DNA of 41,648 nt from UPXZ01 sp964345395 (lineage in GTDB: Bacteria > Bacteroidota > Bacteroidia > Bacteroidales > Paludibacteraceae), in NCBI GenBank assembly GCA_964345395.1, contig CAYFRA010000008.1:1-41648 (forward strand), given 5' to 3'. Each line of letters starts with the position of its first letter. The first letter of the stretch is position 1. Position numbers and translations under genes: made by a program. A model generated the notes under the pieces. The model did not search any database. It saw only the letters and a program-made list of their open reading frames with translations, and was not told the origin of the DNA. Of the stretch, positions 6,918 to 17,030 are shown piece by piece.

Positions 6918-9900
6918 ATGATTTACTTTTTTAGAACAGAAACTGAGCTGATTTATGCCATTCAGACCAACAAAGAGTTTGATAATGAAACCATCGAAAA
7001 ACTCAATTGGCTTTTCAACAATGCTGAATTTTTAGGAACCACATCTGTAGCAGGAGATTATATTGGGCCTCGCAAAGAGATGATAACACCCTGGAGTTCA
7101 AATGCAGTTGAAATCACCCAAAATATGAGTATTGATGGAATTGAGCGTATAGAATTCTTTATGCCTGCCAAAAACAGACGCTACGACCCCATGTTGCAAC
7201 ATCTATATAATGGTTTAGATCAAGAATTATTTCTTTTAGAAAAGGAGATTGATGAAGTAGTTTTTATTGATGATATTGTTAGTTATAATATTGCCGAAGG
7301 TTTGGCTCTTAGTGAGGATGAAATCGAATATTTGGAAGATGTTTCTAAAAAACTAAACCGCAAGCTGACTGACAGTGAAGTTTTTGGATTTTCGCAAGTG
7401 AACTCGGAGCATTGTCGCCATAAAATTTTTAATGGACAATTTATTATTGATGGAGAGAAGAAAGAACAAAGCCTTTTCCAGCTTATCAAAGAAACATCAA
7501 AAGTAAATCCCAACGATTTGGTTTCGGCCTATAAAGATAATGTAGCTTTCAAAACAGGACCTACCATCGAGCAGTTTGCACCTAAAAGTGAAAGTAAACC
7601 AGATTTTTTTGCTATTAAAAACATTGACACTGTAATTTCATTGAAGGCAGAAACTCACAACTTCCCCACCACAGTAGAGCCATTTAACGGAGCTGCAACA
7701 GGAACTGGCGGTGAAATACGTGACCGTTTGGCGGGAGGCAAAGCAAGTTTGCCATTGGCAGGAACAGCTGTCTATATGACCAGTTATCCAGGGCGTGGTG
7801 CCAATAGGCCTTGGTTATATCAATCGCCTGAGCAAATTCTAATAAAAGCCTCCAATGGTGCTTCTGACTTTGGCAACAAATATGGTCAGCCTTTGATTTG
7901 TGGCTCAGTACTCACCTATGAACACGAAGAAAACGGCAAACTTTACGGTTACGACAAAGTGATTATGCTGGCTGGTGGAGTAGGATTTGCACAAGCTCGC
8001 GATGCCCTAAAGGAGACAACCAGACCGGGTGAAAAAGTGATTGTGATGGGTGGCGACAACTACCGCATAGGTATGGGCGGAGGAGCAGTTTCATCTGTTG
8101 CTACTGGCGAATTTGATGATTCGATAGAACTCAATGCTGTGCAACGCTCCAACCCCGAAATGCAAAAAAGTGTTGCCAATGTAATACGTGCACTCTCTGA
8201 AAGCGACCACAACCCAATTGTTTCAATTCACGACCATGGTGCAGGCGGTCATCTCAATTGCTTATCCGAATTGGTAGAAGATACCGGTGGTGTTATCGAT
8301 TTAGATAAATTACCTTTGGGTGATTCCACATTGAGTGCCAAAGAGATTATTGGCAATGAGAGCCAAGAACGTATGGGTCTGATTTTGAAAGATGAAGATA
8401 TTGAGCGGGTGAAACAGATTGCATTAAGAGAACGTGCTCCGATGTATGTGGTTGGCGAAACTACTGACGATATGCATCTTGCATTCAAAACTACAAAACG
8501 CAGCAATAAAGAGGGAGTTAATCCGATTGATTTGTCTTTGGATTATCTTTTAGGTAAAACACCTCGCACTGTTATGGAAGACACATCAATCAGTGAGAGT
8601 TTTTCTGCTGTAGAATATGATGAAAGTAAACTTCAAGAATATCTGAAAGCTGTGCTCCAAATGGAGTCTGTAGCAGCCAAAGATTGGTTAACCAACAAAG
8701 TGGACCGATCAGTAAGTGGCAAAGTAGCTCAACAGCAAAACATTGGCGAAATACAGCTGCCTTTGAGCAATCTCGGAGCAATGACTTTGGATTATAGCGG
8801 TACATCGGGTATTGCTACCACTATAGGACATGCCCCACAAGTGGCTCTGATAGATGCTGCTTCGGGCTCTGTTATGGCAATTGCCGAAGCATTGACCAAT
8901 ATTGTGTGGGCACCTCTTAAAAACGGTATGGAAAGTGTATCTTTATCAGCCAACTGGATGTGGCCTGCTAATAATCCAGGTGAGGATGCTCGATTATACA
9001 ATGCTGTAGAAGCTTGTAGCAACTTCGCTATTGACTTAGGAATCAACATCCCGACTGGCAAAGATAGCTTGTCGATGACTCAAAAATATCCTGATGGAAG
9101 CAAAGTTTTTTCACCCGGAACAGTGATAATATCGGCGGTAGCTGAAATTGATGATGTTAAAAAAATTGTAACACCATTGTTAATTAACGATATTGACACA
9201 GAATTGTATCACATCGATTTTTCTTTTGACAAAGCTAAACTGGGAGGTTCAGTATTTGCTCAAACATTGTCAAGCTTAGGAGATGAAGCCCCAACAGTTC
9301 AAGATAGTGAATATTTCAAATCTGCGTTTGAAGCCATTCAAGAGCTGATCAACGAAGAGCTAATCCTTTCAGGACACGATATATCTGATGGTGGAATGAT
9401 TGTTACTTTATTAGAGATGACTTTTGCTAATCAACACGGAGGTTTACAAGTAAACTTAGATGGTGTAGCTGAAAAATCATTGATAAAGAGTCTGTTTTCA
9501 GAGAATCCGGGTGTTGTTATTCAAGTGAAAGATAAAATAAGAGTAAACAAAATACTCAAAAAACACGGAGTTGCTTATGCCTCGATTGCGAAACCAATTG
9601 AAGAGAGAAGAATTGAGATAAAACGTAAAAAAGAGGCCTATGCCTTTTCAATTGACGAGTTACGTGATGTATGGTTTGAAACCTCATATCTGTTGGATCA
9701 AAAACAGAGTGGTAAAATATTGGCTGCGGAGCGTTTTGAAAATTATAAAACACAAGCATTACAATATAAATTTCCTGAAACATTCAGTGGAAAACTTAAT
9801 CAATATTCTATACCTAAGGAGAGAAAAGCAAAAGCTGCTATCATTAGAGAAAGGGGAACAAATGGCGAACGCGAAATGGCTTACGCCCTATATTTGGCTG

Positions 9901-10577
9901 GGTTTGATGTGAAAGACGTGCATATGACCGACTTGGCCCACGGACGCGAGAATTTGGAAGATGTCAATATGATTATATTTAGCGGTGGTTTTTCAAATTC
10001 AGATGTATTTGGCTCAGCCAAAGGATGGGCGGGCGGATTTCTTTATAATGAAAATGCAAATAAAGCTTTGCAAAACTTCTACAAACGAGATGATACTTTG
10101 AGCTTGGGTGTTTGCAACGGTTGTCAGTTGATGACAGAACTCAACTTAATCAATCCTGAACATAAACAGAAACCACGAATGATACACAACGAATCGAAAA
10201 AATTTGAAAGTGGTTTTGTTTCTTTAGATATTCCTGAAAATAATTCAGTGATGTTCGGATCCTTGTCAAACAGCAAATTGGGTGTTTGGATAGCACATGG
10301 AGAAGGCAAATTTTCAATGCCAATGGGTGAGGAAAACTACAACATTGTAGCTAAATATACATACAATAGTTATCCTGCTAATCCGAATGGTTCTGATTTC
10401 GGCACAGCTGGTATCGCTTCGGCGGATGGGCGTCATTTAGCTTTGATGCCACATTTGGAGCGAGCTATTTTCCCTTGGCAAAATGCCCATTATCCTTTAG
10501 AGCGGAAACAAAATGATGAAATTACGCCTTGGATAGAAGCTTTTATCAATGCAAGAGAGTGGATTGAAAACAGATAA
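6918..10577 (+). CDS. purL: Phosphoribosylformylglycinamidine synthase, long single-chain form
   Basis: This cytoplasmic enzyme of de novo purine synthesis converts FGAR, glutamine and ATP to FGAM. At 1219 residues it is the long fused form (E. coli about 1295), carrying synthetase and glutaminase in one chain. The N-terminal PurS-like region is followed by SQVNSEHCRHKIF, SLKAETHNFPTTVEPFNGAATG and DHGAGGHLNCLSELVED, typical of the ATP-binding halves. The C-terminal class I glutaminase shows the nucleophile Cys in LGVCNGCQLM (about residue 1066) and the His/Glu pair in MPHLERAIFPWQN (about 1180). It appears intact. No other pur gene is adjacent, and a strong hairpin follows the stop. Confidence 0.97.
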   Translation: MIYFFRTETELIYAIQTNKEFDNETIEKLNWLFNNAEFLGTTSVAGDYIGPRKEMITPWSSNAVEITQNMSIDGIERIEFFMPAKNRRYDPMLQHLYNGLDQELFLLEKEIDEVVFIDDIVSYNIAEGLALSEDEIEYLEDVSKKLNRKLTDSEVFGFSQVNSEHCRHKIFNGQFIIDGEKKEQSLFQLIKETSKVNPNDLVSAYKDNVAFKTGPTIEQFAPKSESKPDFFAIKNIDTVISLKAETHNFPTTVEPFNGAATGTGGEIRDRLAGGKASLPLAGTAVYMTSYPGRGANRPWLYQSPEQILIKASNGASDFGNKYGQPLICGSVLTYEHEENGKLYGYDKVIMLAGGVGFAQARDALKETTRPGEKVIVMGGDNYRIGMGGGAVSSVATGEFDDSIELNAVQRSNPEMQKSVANVIRALSESDHNPIVSIHDHGAGGHLNCLSELVEDTGGVIDLDKLPLGDSTLSAKEIIGNESQERMGLILKDEDIERVKQIALRERAPMYVVGETTDDMHLAFKTTKRSNKEGVNPIDLSLDYLLGKTPRTVMEDTSISESFSAVEYDESKLQEYLKAVLQMESVAAKDWLTNKVDRSVSGKVAQQQNIGEIQLPLSNLGAMTLDYSGTSGIATTIGHAPQVALIDAASGSVMAIAEALTNIVWAPLKNGMESVSLSANWMWPANNPGEDARLYNAVEACSNFAIDLGINIPTGKDSLSMTQKYPDGSKVFSPGTVIISAVAEIDDVKKIVTPLLINDIDTELYHIDFSFDKAKLGGSVFAQTLSSLGDEAPTVQDSEYFKSAFEAIQELINEELILSGHDISDGGMIVTLLEMTFANQHGGLQVNLDGVAEKSLIKSLFSENPGVVIQVKDKIRVNKILKKHGVAYASIAKPIEERRIEIKRKKEAYAFSIDELRDVWFETSYLLDQKQSGKILAAERFENYKTQALQYKFPETFSGKLNQYSIPKERKAKAAIIRERGTNGEREMAYALYLAGFDVKDVHMTDLAHGRENLEDVNMIIFSGGFSNSDVFGSAKGWAGGFLYNENANKALQNFYKRDDTLSLGVCNGCQLMTELNLINPEHKQKPRMIHNESKKFESGFVSLDIPENNSVMFGSLSNSKLGVWIAHGEGKFSMPMGEENYNIVAKYTYNSYPANPNGSDFGTAGIASADGRHLALMPHLERAIFPWQNAHYPLERKQNDEITPWIEAFINAREWIENR

Positions 10578-10584
10578 ATTATGC

Positions 10585-10622
10585 AAGTCTCCACCATTAT
10601 ATTATTGGTGGAGACTTTTTTA
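10585..10622 (+). terminator. Strong intrinsic terminator after purL, abutting the next gene
   Basis: A perfect 12-bp stem, AAGTCTCCACCA (10585-10596) with TGGTGGAGACTT (10606-10617), is followed by a T run to 10621. The next gene begins at 10629, only about 7 nt beyond. Confidence 0.85.
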
Positions 10623-10628
10623 TAAAAT

Positions 10629-11876
10629 ATGAATTTAGAGTATTTCATAGCCAAACGCATTCACTTTGAAAAGAAAGGTAAACGTAGCGTTTCACGCCCA
10701 GCGGTGAAAATTGCCATTATTGGCATTGCTGTGGGTATGGCTGTGATGTTGCTTGCTGTTGCCGTAGTTATCGGTTTCAAACAAGAAGTTAGAAACAAAA
10801 CAATCGGCTTTGGTGCACACATCCAGATTACAAACTTCGACAACAACAACTCTTATGATATGCAAGCTATCAGAATGGCTGATTCGATTCGACAAAAAAT
10901 TGATCATTTGCCTAAGGTAGCACACACTCAACGATTTATTACCAAACCTGGAATAATTAAAACCGATAGTGAATTTCATGGGGTTGTTCTCAAAGGAGTT
11001 GGGGAAGATTACAACTGGGATTTTTTCAAAGCCAATCTGGTCGAAGGGGAGGTTTTAAGTAAACTTTCTGAAAACTCATCAGGCAACAATGCGATGATTT
11101 CAAAACAAGTATCAAAATTACTTGATTTAAAATTAGGAGATTCATTTTTCACCTATTTTTTTCAAGATCAAATACGTGTACGAAAATTCACCATCACGGG
11201 TATATACTCCACCAACTTTATCGAATTTGATGAGCTGTTTGTATTGACAGATATCAGCATAACCCAAAGATTAAATGCTTGGGATGAAGATCAATTTAGC
11301 GGGTTAGAGGTGCTTGTTGATGACTTTAAGCATTTAGATGAAGCTACTTTATCGCTTTACTCAAATATAGCAAACCGATTTGATGAGGAAGGAAACGGTT
11401 ATTTTATTCAAAACATCAAACAAACCAATCCACAGATATTTAGCTGGTTAGATCTATTGGATATGAACGTTTGGGTAATTCTTTTTTTGATGTTAGCAGT
11501 AGCGGGTTTCAATATGATTTCGGGTATTCTAATTTTGATTATCGAAAAAACAAATATGATTGGAATACTCAAAAGCTATGGTGCAAAAAATTGGTCGATA
11601 CGAAAAATTTTTCTTTACGAATCTCTATTTTTAATTGGCAGAGGAATGATTTGGGGAAATATTATTGGTTTATCTATTAGTTTTCTTCAATACCAGTTCC
11701 ATCTTTTACCATTGGATCCTGAGTCCTATTATGTAGCTTATGTTCCAATAGTTTTCAACTGGTTCTATATTGTATTGCTCAATGTCATCACTTTCATTGT
11801 ATCGGTATTGATGCTGATTGCTCCATCATATTTGATAACAAAAATTTCTCCTGCATTGATTTTAAAATACGAATAG
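10629..11876 (+). CDS. FtsX/LolC-LolE-type ABC transporter permease
   Basis: This 415-residue inner-membrane protein has the MacB/LolE layout. A short cytoplasmic start (NLEYFIAKRI) leads to a first membrane helix at about 27-50. A large periplasmic domain then carries IQITNF and a GxFxF-like region, and three helices fill the last third (about 280-400). LolCE in Gram-negatives releases lipoproteins from the inner membrane with the ATPase LolD. In Bacteroidota such a permease is commonly encoded apart from its ATPase, and none is visible here, so lipoprotein export is likely but not proven. The start lies directly behind the purL terminator with no room for a normal promoter, so expression may depend on readthrough. 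Confidence 0.85.
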   Translation: MNLEYFIAKRIHFEKKGKRSVSRPAVKIAIIGIAVGMAVMLLAVAVVIGFKQEVRNKTIGFGAHIQITNFDNNNSYDMQAIRMADSIRQKIDHLPKVAHTQRFITKPGIIKTDSEFHGVVLKGVGEDYNWDFFKANLVEGEVLSKLSENSSGNNAMISKQVSKLLDLKLGDSFFTYFFQDQIRVRKFTITGIYSTNFIEFDELFVLTDISITQRLNAWDEDQFSGLEVLVDDFKHLDEATLSLYSNIANRFDEEGNGYFIQNIKQTNPQIFSWLDLLDMNVWVILFLMLAVAGFNMISGILILIIEKTNMIGILKSYGAKNWSIRKIFLYESLFLIGRGMIWGNIIGLSISFLQYQFHLLPLDPESYYVAYVPIVFNWFYIVLLNVITFIVSVLMLIAPSYLITKISPALILKYE

Positions 11877-11910
11877 GAGCATCATTTATCAATACTCCTA
11901 TTCTTTTCTA
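11871..11910. terminator. Hairpin between convergent permease and infB genes
   Basis: GAATAGGAG (11871-11879, including the permease stop TAG) pairs perfectly with CTCCTATTC (11895-11903), followed by T-rich sequence on the plus strand. It also lies past the infB stop on the minus strand and may serve both. Confidence 0.65.
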
Positions 11911-11933
11911 TTTTCTTTTATGTGATATGTCTT

Positions 11934-14900
11934 TTATAAACTCTGTTTTACTTCTACCTCCTCAAATGTTTCAACCAAATCTCCTACTTTAATATCGTTG
12001 TAATTCTTAATGCTTAAACCACATTCAAAGTTTGTACCAACTTCTCTAACATCTTCTTTGAAACGCTTAAGTGAATCTAATTCACCTGTAAACACCACAA
12101 TGCCGTCTCGGATAAGACGTAGTTTATTGTTACGTTTTACCTTGCCTTCTCTAACGATACAACCTGCTACTGAACCAACTTTAGAAATTTTGAAAACTTC
12201 TAACACTTCGATAGTTGATGTTATCTCTTCTTTAATCACAGGTGAAAGCATGCCTTCCATCGCAGCTTTAATCTCTTCAATAGCATCATAAATAATAGAA
12301 TACATTCGTATATCTATTTCCTCGTTTTCAGCCATTTTTCGAGCTGAAACTGTTGGACGTACTTGAAATCCGATGATTATAGCATCAGAGGCAGTAGCAA
12401 GCATAACGTCAGAATCTGAAATTGCACCTACCGCCTTATGAATGACATTGATTTGAATATTCTCGGTTGATAATTTCAATAAAGAGTCGGACAATGCCTC
12501 AATCGAGCCATCTACATCTCCTTTTACAATGATATTCAACTCTTTGAAGTCGCCAAGAGCAATCCTTCTACCAAGTTCATCAAGTGTAAAGTGCTTTTTA
12601 GTTCTGATGCTTTGTTCGCGTTGTAGCTGTTCGCGTTTATTGGTTATATCTTTTGCTTCTTGTTCAGTTTCAACAACATTGAAAGTATCGCCAGCTTGGG
12701 GTGCTCCATTCAATCCAAGTATCAACACTGGTTCAGAAGGTTTAGCCACTTCAATGCGCTGATTACGTTCATTAAACATTGCTTTAATTTTTCCGTGAAA
12801 TGTGCCAGCAACTACAATATCACCATGATTCAACGTTCCGCTTTCAACCAATATTGTAGAAACATAGCCCCTACCTTTATCTAATGATGACTCAATAATG
12901 GAACCAATAGCTTTTTTATTTGGATTGGCTTTCAATTCCAATAATTCGGCTTCGAGTAGCACTTTTTCTAACAACTCATTAATTCCTAAACCCTTTTTAG
13001 CTGAGATTTCTTGAGATTGATATTTACCACCCCAATCTTCAACTAAATAGTTCATACCCGCCAAAGCTTCTTTAATTTTTTCTGGATTGGCAGAAGGTTT
13101 GTCAACTTTATTGATAGCAAAAAGAATAGGCACACCAGCTGCCGATGCGTGATTGATCGCCTCCACAGTTTGAGGCATCACACTATCATCCGCTGCAACT
13201 ATAATAATCGCAATATCTGTAACCTTCGCACCACGAGCACGCATTGCAGTAAATGCCTCGTGACCGGGTGTATCTAAGAAAGTGATGCGTTGTCCGTTTT
13301 CTAATTTAACATTATACGCTCCTATGTGCTGGGTTATACCACCAGCTTCACCGGCAATTACGTTTGACTTTCTGATATAGTCTAACAATGAAGTTTTACC
13401 GTGGTCAACGTGCCCCATTACTGTAACTATCGGTGCACGCGGCATCAAATCTTCTTCTCTATCTTCTTCTTCAGCTAAAGCCTCAACCACATCATGGCTC
13501 AGATATTCTGTTTTAAATCCGAATTCATCAGCAACCACATTGATGGTTTCTGCATCCAAACGTTGGTTGATAGAGACCATCATACCAATTGCCATACAAG
13601 TTCCAATCACCTCATTGACAGACACATCCATCATTGTAGCTAATTCACTCACAGTAACAAATTCAGTAAGTTTTATAGTTCTTTGCTCTTTTCTTTCTTG
13701 TTTAGCCAACTCCTCTTGGCGTGCAGTAGCTTGTTCACGTTTATCACGGCGATATTTAGCACCTTTACCGTGTCTTTTGTTAGTATTACTCAAACGAGCC
13801 AATGTTTCTTTAATTTGTCTTTGAACCTCCTCTTCACTCACTTCTGTTTTCAAAGGTTTCTTAATTTGCGATTTTCTGGCTTTTTGTTTTACGTTTGTTG
13901 CACTTGCTGCTTGCACAGGTTTATTAATATCAACTTTTTGTTTATCTATTCTTCTACGCTTGCTTTGGCCTTCTTTTGGTTTTTTATTATCAGCATCAAC
14001 ATTGGTAGAGACCACTTTACGTTTCTTTTTATTATCACGCTCTTTTTTCAAACGCTCTTCACGCTCAATACGTTTTTGTTCTTTTGTTTTAGATTTTGGA
14101 CGCGTACTTTGGTTGAGACTATCCAAATCAATTGTGCCTACAACCACTGGAGTAGTTTCAATTTTACGAATACCTACTCGGAAAACTTCATCCTCTGTTT
14201 CAGTTTCATCTTCAAGCTCAACATTCTCATCTGCTTTTTTCTGCTTTACTGGTTTTTCTTCAATTTTAAGCTCTTTCTTTGATTCTGATTTTTGTTTCTC
14301 TTTTTTCGGTTTTTCACTCTTAGCAGGTTTCTGCTCTTCCACAGGTTTCACCTCTTCTATAGATTTAACCTCTTCCACAGATGCTTCTTTAACCTTTTGT
14401 TCGANNNNNNNNNNNNNNNNNNNNNNNNNNNNNNNNNNNNNNNNNNNNNNNNNNNNNNNNNNNNNNNNNNNNNNNNNNNNNNNNNNNNNNNNNNNNNNNN
14501 NNNNACCTCTTCTATAGATTTAACCTCTTCCACAGATGCTTCTTTAACCTTTTGTTCGAGTGGTTTTTCTTCCTTTACATCCGTCTTGATTAAATCTGTT
14601 TCTATCTCAACAACAGGTTCGCTCTTTTCGCTTTTTTTCTTTTTTCCTTCGTCTAAATCAATATGTCCGATCACCTCTATACTGACCTTAGTTGAAGTGC
14701 TATCACTTGCTTTGATAATATTTTCTTCTTGTCCTTGTTCTTGTTCATACCCTTCAAGTGCGACAGTTTCCATTTTCTCTTTTGACTGACGCTCCTTACT
14801 CAAACGTTCAGATTCCAATTTTAAAGCCATATCTTTGTTAAACTCTTTGGCCAACAACAAATATTGATCATCTGAAATTTTAAAATTAATATCTTCTGGA

Positions 14901-14989
14901 ATATCTTGTCCTTTCTTATTTAGAAAATCGACAGCTGTAGATAACCCAACATTTAAATCTTTTATGGCTTTACTTAATCTTACTGACAT
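11934..14989 (-). CDS. infB: Translation initiation factor IF-2 (interrupted by an N run)
   Basis: IF-2 is the GTPase that brings initiator tRNA to the 30S subunit. The start (RLSKAIKDLNVGLSTAVDFL, then GQDIP) is the Bacteroidota IF2_N domain. A long Lys/Glu-rich linker follows, then a second IF2_N-like segment, the G domain (GHVDHGKTS, DTPGHEAF, NKVDKP), and C-terminal domains ending near EEVEVKQSL. The N run at 14405-14504 falls in the acidic linker and throws the two halves into different frames. The 55 bases on each side of the gap are identical. Merging them leaves 2901 coding bases, an uninterrupted 966-residue protein. It is therefore probably an intact gene with a false gap, and it is the last gene of rimP-nusA-infB. 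Confidence 0.96.
14405..14504. other. Scaffold gap (100 N), probably false
   Basis: Bases 14350-14404 and 14505-14559 are the same 55-base sequence. This is what overlapping contig ends from a k=55 assembly graph look like. No sequence is likely to be missing. Confidence 0.85.
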
Positions 14990-15059
14990 ACTATTATTTA
15001 TAACTTACAATATTTTTAATTTAGACAATAGAAATAATACTGTTTCAAAAAATGAAAAA

Positions 15060-16358
15060 CTAATCTAAATCTTTATTTTCTTCTTCTGGCATTTGATCAT
15101 TATCATACTCTTCAAACTCAGAACTCAATACGTTCAAAACATAATCTATTGTTTCTTCCTCTAAATCTGTTCTTTTTATCAAATCATCTCTCGAAACTCT
15201 TAACACACTCTTTGCTGTATCGCAACCAATCTCTTTCAACACATCAATTACCCAAGATTCTATTTCATCTGAAAACTCTTCGATGTAGATATCTTCTTCA
15301 TCCTCATTTTCATCGATATCTCTATACACATCCAAAGTATATCCAGTCAGCATACTTGCCAATTTAATATTCATCCCGCCTTTACCAATAGCTTGTGCTA
15401 CATCTTCAGGTTTCAGATAAACGTCTGCTTTCTTCTCCTCTTCGTTGAGGTGAATTGAAACAACTTTGGCAGGGCTTAACGCTCTTGATATAAATAGACT
15501 AATATTGTTGGTATAATTAATCACATCAATATTTTCATTCCGAAGTTCTCTGACGATACCATGTATTCTTGAGCCTTTTACGCCAACACAAGCACCCACT
15601 GGGTCAATACGTTCGTCATAAGACTCAACGGCAACTTTTGCTCGTTCGCCAGGTATGCGAGCTATGTTTTTAATTGTAATTAATCCATCGTGAATTTCGG
15701 GAACTTCCAATTCAAATAATCTTTCTAAGAACACAGATGAAGTACGTGAAAGAATGATTTTTGGATTATTATTTTTGTTTTCAACTGCTGCAACTATAGC
15801 TCTCACTGTTTCGCCTTTTCGATAAAAGTCACTTGGTATTTGCTCAGATTTTGGTAAATAAAGTTCATTACCTTCATCGTCCATAAGTAACATCTCTTTT
15901 TTCCAAATTTGATACAACTCTGCATTAACAATTTCGCCCACTTTTTCACTATAGTTTGTATATAAATTCTCCTTTTCCAACTCTAACACCTTTGAAGCTA
16001 AAGTTTGGCGAAGTGTTAAGATAGCACGGCGCCCAAAACTCTCAAACTCAACAGTGTCAGTAACTTCTTCTCCAACTTCATAATCATCTGATATTATTCT
16101 TGCACCTGACAATGAGATTTCAACATTCTCATTTTCAAGCTCATCATCTGCTACAACAATGCGAGTACGATATATTTCAAAGTCACCTTTATCTGGATTG
16201 ATGATCACATTAAAATTCTCATCACTTCCAAATATTTTTACAATAACATTTCGAAAAGACTCTTCCATTACGCTTATTAACGTACTTCTATCTATGTTTT
16301 TTAACTCTTTGAACTCAGAAAAAGTATCAATCAAGTTTATATGCTCTTTTTTAGCCAT
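15060..16358 (-). CDS. nusA: Transcription termination/antitermination factor NusA
   Basis: The 432-residue protein has NusA domains in order. The RNA-polymerase-binding N-terminal domain occupies about 1-125 (ending FESFGRRAILTLRQTLASKV). An S1 domain lies around 130-200, and two KH domains follow, with GACVGVKGSRIHGIVREL and AIGKGGMNIKLAS as the RNA-binding GxxG loops. An acidic C-terminal helical region (about 345-432) rich in Asp/Glu ends EEENKDLD. NusA modulates pausing, termination and antitermination. The gene starts 4 nt after the rimP stop and is followed by infB about 70 nt on, the conserved order of this operon. In E. coli NusA represses its own operon, which makes the leader hairpin upstream of rimP relevant. 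Confidence 0.96.
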   Translation of the reverse strand: MAKKEHINLIDTFSEFKELKNIDRSTLISVMEESFRNVIVKIFGSDENFNVIINPDKGDFEIYRTRIVVADDELENENVEISLSGARIISDDYEVGEEVTDTVEFESFGRRAILTLRQTLASKVLELEKENLYTNYSEKVGEIVNAELYQIWKKEMLLMDDEGNELYLPKSEQIPSDFYRKGETVRAIVAAVENKNNNPKIILSRTSSVFLERLFELEVPEIHDGLITIKNIARIPGERAKVAVESYDERIDPVGACVGVKGSRIHGIVRELRNENIDVINYTNNISLFISRALSPAKVVSIHLNEEEKKADVYLKPEDVAQAIGKGGMNIKLASMLTGYTLDVYRDIDENEDEEDIYIEEFSDEIESWVIDVLKEIGCDTAKSVLRVSRDDLIKRTDLEEETIDYVLNVLSSEFEEYDNDQMPEEENKDLD

Positions 16359-16362
16359 GACT

Positions 16363-16830
16363 TTATTTAAAACGGATAATGTATTTTGTTGTTTTTATAT
16401 TTTCAAAAAAGATATTTTCAGATTCTTTCATTTTCACTTTACGTTTGGCTCCTTCTGGTTTTATCATCACCTCTTTTTCAATCGTGATTTTATCATCATC
16501 AAATTGGGTCAAAATCCCTTCAATCTTCTTTCCATCTTTCGTTATCACTTCCACCTCATTACCTATATTTTTTTCGTATTGCTTGATGGTTTTAAATGGT
16601 GATGTCAAACCTGCTGACGATACCTCTAATTCGTAATCTTCAACCTCACGGTCAAACTTTGATTCAATTTCGCGTGTCAATTCTACACAAAAATCCAAAG
16701 ACACCCCGTCAAAGTGATCTATTTCAACCACTATGTTATTTGAAGATGAGATAGACAAATCAACAATATAATAATTTTTATCATTTATATAGTGCTCAAT
16801 CACATCTCTAATATCGTCAACTTGCATCAT
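16363..16830 (-). CDS. rimP: Ribosome maturation factor RimP
   Basis: This is a 155-residue protein needed for 30S subunit maturation. Typical RimP features include the central motif DFCVELTREIESKFDREVEDYELEVSSAGL (residues about 45-75) and a C-terminal SH3-like beta domain containing GKKIEGILTQFDDDKITIEKE. It heads the rimP-nusA-infB operon, with only 4 nt between its stop and nusA. Its leader holds a clear promoter and a terminator-like hairpin. The ATG at 16830 begins MMQVDDI; the second Met is an equally plausible start. Confidence 0.94.
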   Translation of the reverse strand: MMQVDDIRDVIEHYINDKNYYIVDLSISSSNNIVVEIDHFDGVSLDFCVELTREIESKFDREVEDYELEVSSAGLTSPFKTIKQYEKNIGNEVEVITKDGKKIEGILTQFDDDKITIEKEVMIKPEGAKRKVKMKESENIFFENIKTTKYIIRFK

Positions 16831-16859
16831 ATCAAAAGCAAAAATAAAATTTTCAAAAA

Positions 16860-16888
16860 GAAGAGGGGGAACTTTTCGTCCCCCCTTC
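16860..16888 (-). promoter_or_regulatory. Terminator-like hairpin in the rimP-nusA-infB leader (possible attenuator)
   Basis: On the minus strand GAAGGGGGGAC (16888-16878) pairs with GTTCCCCCTCTTC (16872-16860), apart from one bulge and one mismatch. The loop is GAAAA, and five T follow at once (16859-16855). It is GC-rich in AT-rich surroundings and lies between the promoter and the rimP start, 30 nt upstream of the ATG. No minus-strand gene precedes it that it could terminate. Confidence 0.6.
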
Positions 16889-16909
16889 CACCTATTCTTT
16901 AAATCGATG

Positions 16910-16939
16910 CAAAATTACAAATAATATTTTAATCTACAA
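16910..16939 (-). promoter_or_regulatory. Promoter of rimP-nusA-infB
   Basis: On the minus strand TTG (16939-16937), 19 nt, then TAATTTTG (16917-16910) matches the Bacteroidota promoter consensus with ideal spacing. The inferred start near 16904 gives a leader of about 73 nt containing the hairpin. Confidence 0.7.
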
Positions 16940-17001
16940 TGGATTATCTAAGATTTAAACAAATTTGGACAATTACTTATACATATTCAACTAAAAATAG
17001 C

Positions 17002-17009
17002 TAAATTTG
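17002..17009 (+). promoter_or_regulatory. Probable -7 box of the yebC promoter
   Basis: TAAATTTG fits TAnnTTTG exactly and lies 21 nt before the ATG at 17031. No convincing -33 TTG is seen at 19-20 nt. Its position rules out a TTG at 17007 as the gene start. Confidence 0.5.
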
Positions 17010-17030
17010 CAGTTCAAATATTATAAATTT

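Noticed and set aside
13683..14282. Long plus-strand reading frame opposite infB
   Set aside because: It is the antisense shadow of the Lys/Glu-rich IF-2 linker. The translation is Phe/Leu/Ser-rich low-complexity sequence with no family resemblance.
14350..14559. Apparent direct repeat of 55 bp in infB
   Set aside because: Both copies abut the N run exactly, which points to overlapping contig ends rather than a biological repeat.
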